A stretch of DNA of 6,247 bases from Candidatus Kapaibacterium sp. (GTDB taxonomy: Bacteria > Bacteroidota > Ignavibacteria > Kapaibacteriales > UBA2268): assembly GCA_030835065.1 (NCBI GenBank), contig JAUQWR010000783.1:1-6247 (forward strand), read 5' to 3'. Shown piece after piece: positions 5,872-6,247 of this stretch. The notes below the pieces were generated by a model. The model was not told where the DNA came from and searched no databases. It worked only from the letters and a program-made list of their open reading frames with translations. The translations under genes were made by a program, and so were the position numbers. Position 1 is the first letter of the stretch. Each line of letters begins with the position of its first letter.

Positions 5872-6247
5872 TCACTTTATATTAAATTTATTGATTTTTT
5901 CTGAAGTTTCCAAATATATAGGCAGAGCAGCCGAGCCATACCAAAAGAACAGATCGTAATCCAAAAAGCCTTCTTTGATAGCAGTATCTTCCGCTAATAG
6001 TGTTTTAGCTTCTTCAAAATCTACAGCATCCAAAATAAATATTCCTCTGATTGCTTTTTCATTTTTTTGTATAGGACCCGCTACAATCAACTTTCCTTCG
6101 GCAGCTAATTTGTTTATATTTCGAAAGTGCCCTGCAAAACAAGAGTCTTTATAAGCCTTGTCTGTACTTGTATTCGTTCCGGATTTGATTAATACAAAAA
6201 CATACTTTTTCATTCCATAATCATCAGCACCTAACTTTTTTGCTAAT
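5872..6247 (-). CDS. YciI-family protein, 5' end outside the window
   Basis: The visible 124 residues form a YCII-related ferredoxin-like (dimeric alpha-beta barrel) domain. The recognisable parts are KYVFVLIKSG, the conserved His in AGHFRNINKLAAEGKLIVAGP, RGIFILD, the AEDTAIKEG segment and WYGSAALP near the C-terminus. Catalysis in this family is poorly defined; a His-Asp pair is thought to be functional. The first in-frame ATG at 6211-6213 is probably internal. The frame stays open to the window edge, encoding LAKKLGADDYG before it, and that segment looks like the linker seen in longer Bacteroidota homologues that often carry a signal peptide. No ribosome binding site precedes 6213. I therefore call the gene 5'-partial and possibly exported. 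It lies 16 nt upstream of the DUF4199-like gene. Confidence 0.82.
   Translation of the reverse strand, partial: LAKKLGADDYGMKKYVFVLIKSGTNTSTDKAYKDSCFAGHFRNINKLAAEGKLIVAGPIQKNEKAIRGIFILDAVDFEEAKTLLAEDTAIKEGFLDYDLFFWYGSAALPIYLETSEKINKFNIK

Overview
This 6.2-kb AT-rich window looks like chromosomal DNA from a member of the Bacteroidota or a close relative in the Bacteroidetes/Chlorobi/Ignavibacteria group. The evidence is a secreted protease ending in a type IX secretion (T9SS) type-A sorting tail, a DUF4199-like membrane protein, an exported-type YciI-family protein, and sequences resembling the Bacteroidota promoter pattern (TTTG ... TAnnTTTG). No mobile element, CRISPR array, tRNA or rRNA is visible.

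Layout. Positions 1-1148, minus strand: the N-terminal half of enolase (running off the left edge), then trxA (thioredoxin) with its own intrinsic terminator. A possible 33-residue small ORF is squeezed between trxA and that terminator. Positions 1149-1402: an AT-rich divergent intergenic region with candidate promoters for trxA and for the rightward operon. Positions 1403-3000, plus strand: a short-chain 3-hydroxyacyl-CoA dehydrogenase followed 23 nt later by a six-repeat TPR protein, closed by a strong GC-rich terminator that also lies just beyond the end of the converging protease gene. Positions 3061-5087, minus strand: a two-gene exported unit, a protein of unknown function followed by a metzincin-type zinc protease. 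The stop and start codons overlap as ATGA, so the protease most likely starts at 4110, not at the longer upstream ATG. Positions 5088-5348: a 261-bp intergenic stretch rich in inverted repeats. Positions 5349-6247, minus strand: a DUF4199-like four-helix membrane protein preceded by a YciI-family protein whose 5' end lies beyond the window.

How the genes fit together. Enolase, thioredoxin and the acyl-CoA dehydrogenase are ordinary housekeeping or metabolic genes. The most unusual part is the 3061-5305 block: a probable cell-surface or secreted matrixin/adamalysin-like protease, translationally coupled to an exported partner. Their leader can fold into a hairpin that hides the ribosome binding site and first start codon. 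Two further inverted repeats lie upstream, and the 7-nt loop of one is exactly complementary to part of the loop of the other. Whether these are regulatory RNA structures, DNA operators or chance in AT-rich sequence cannot be settled from one sequence.
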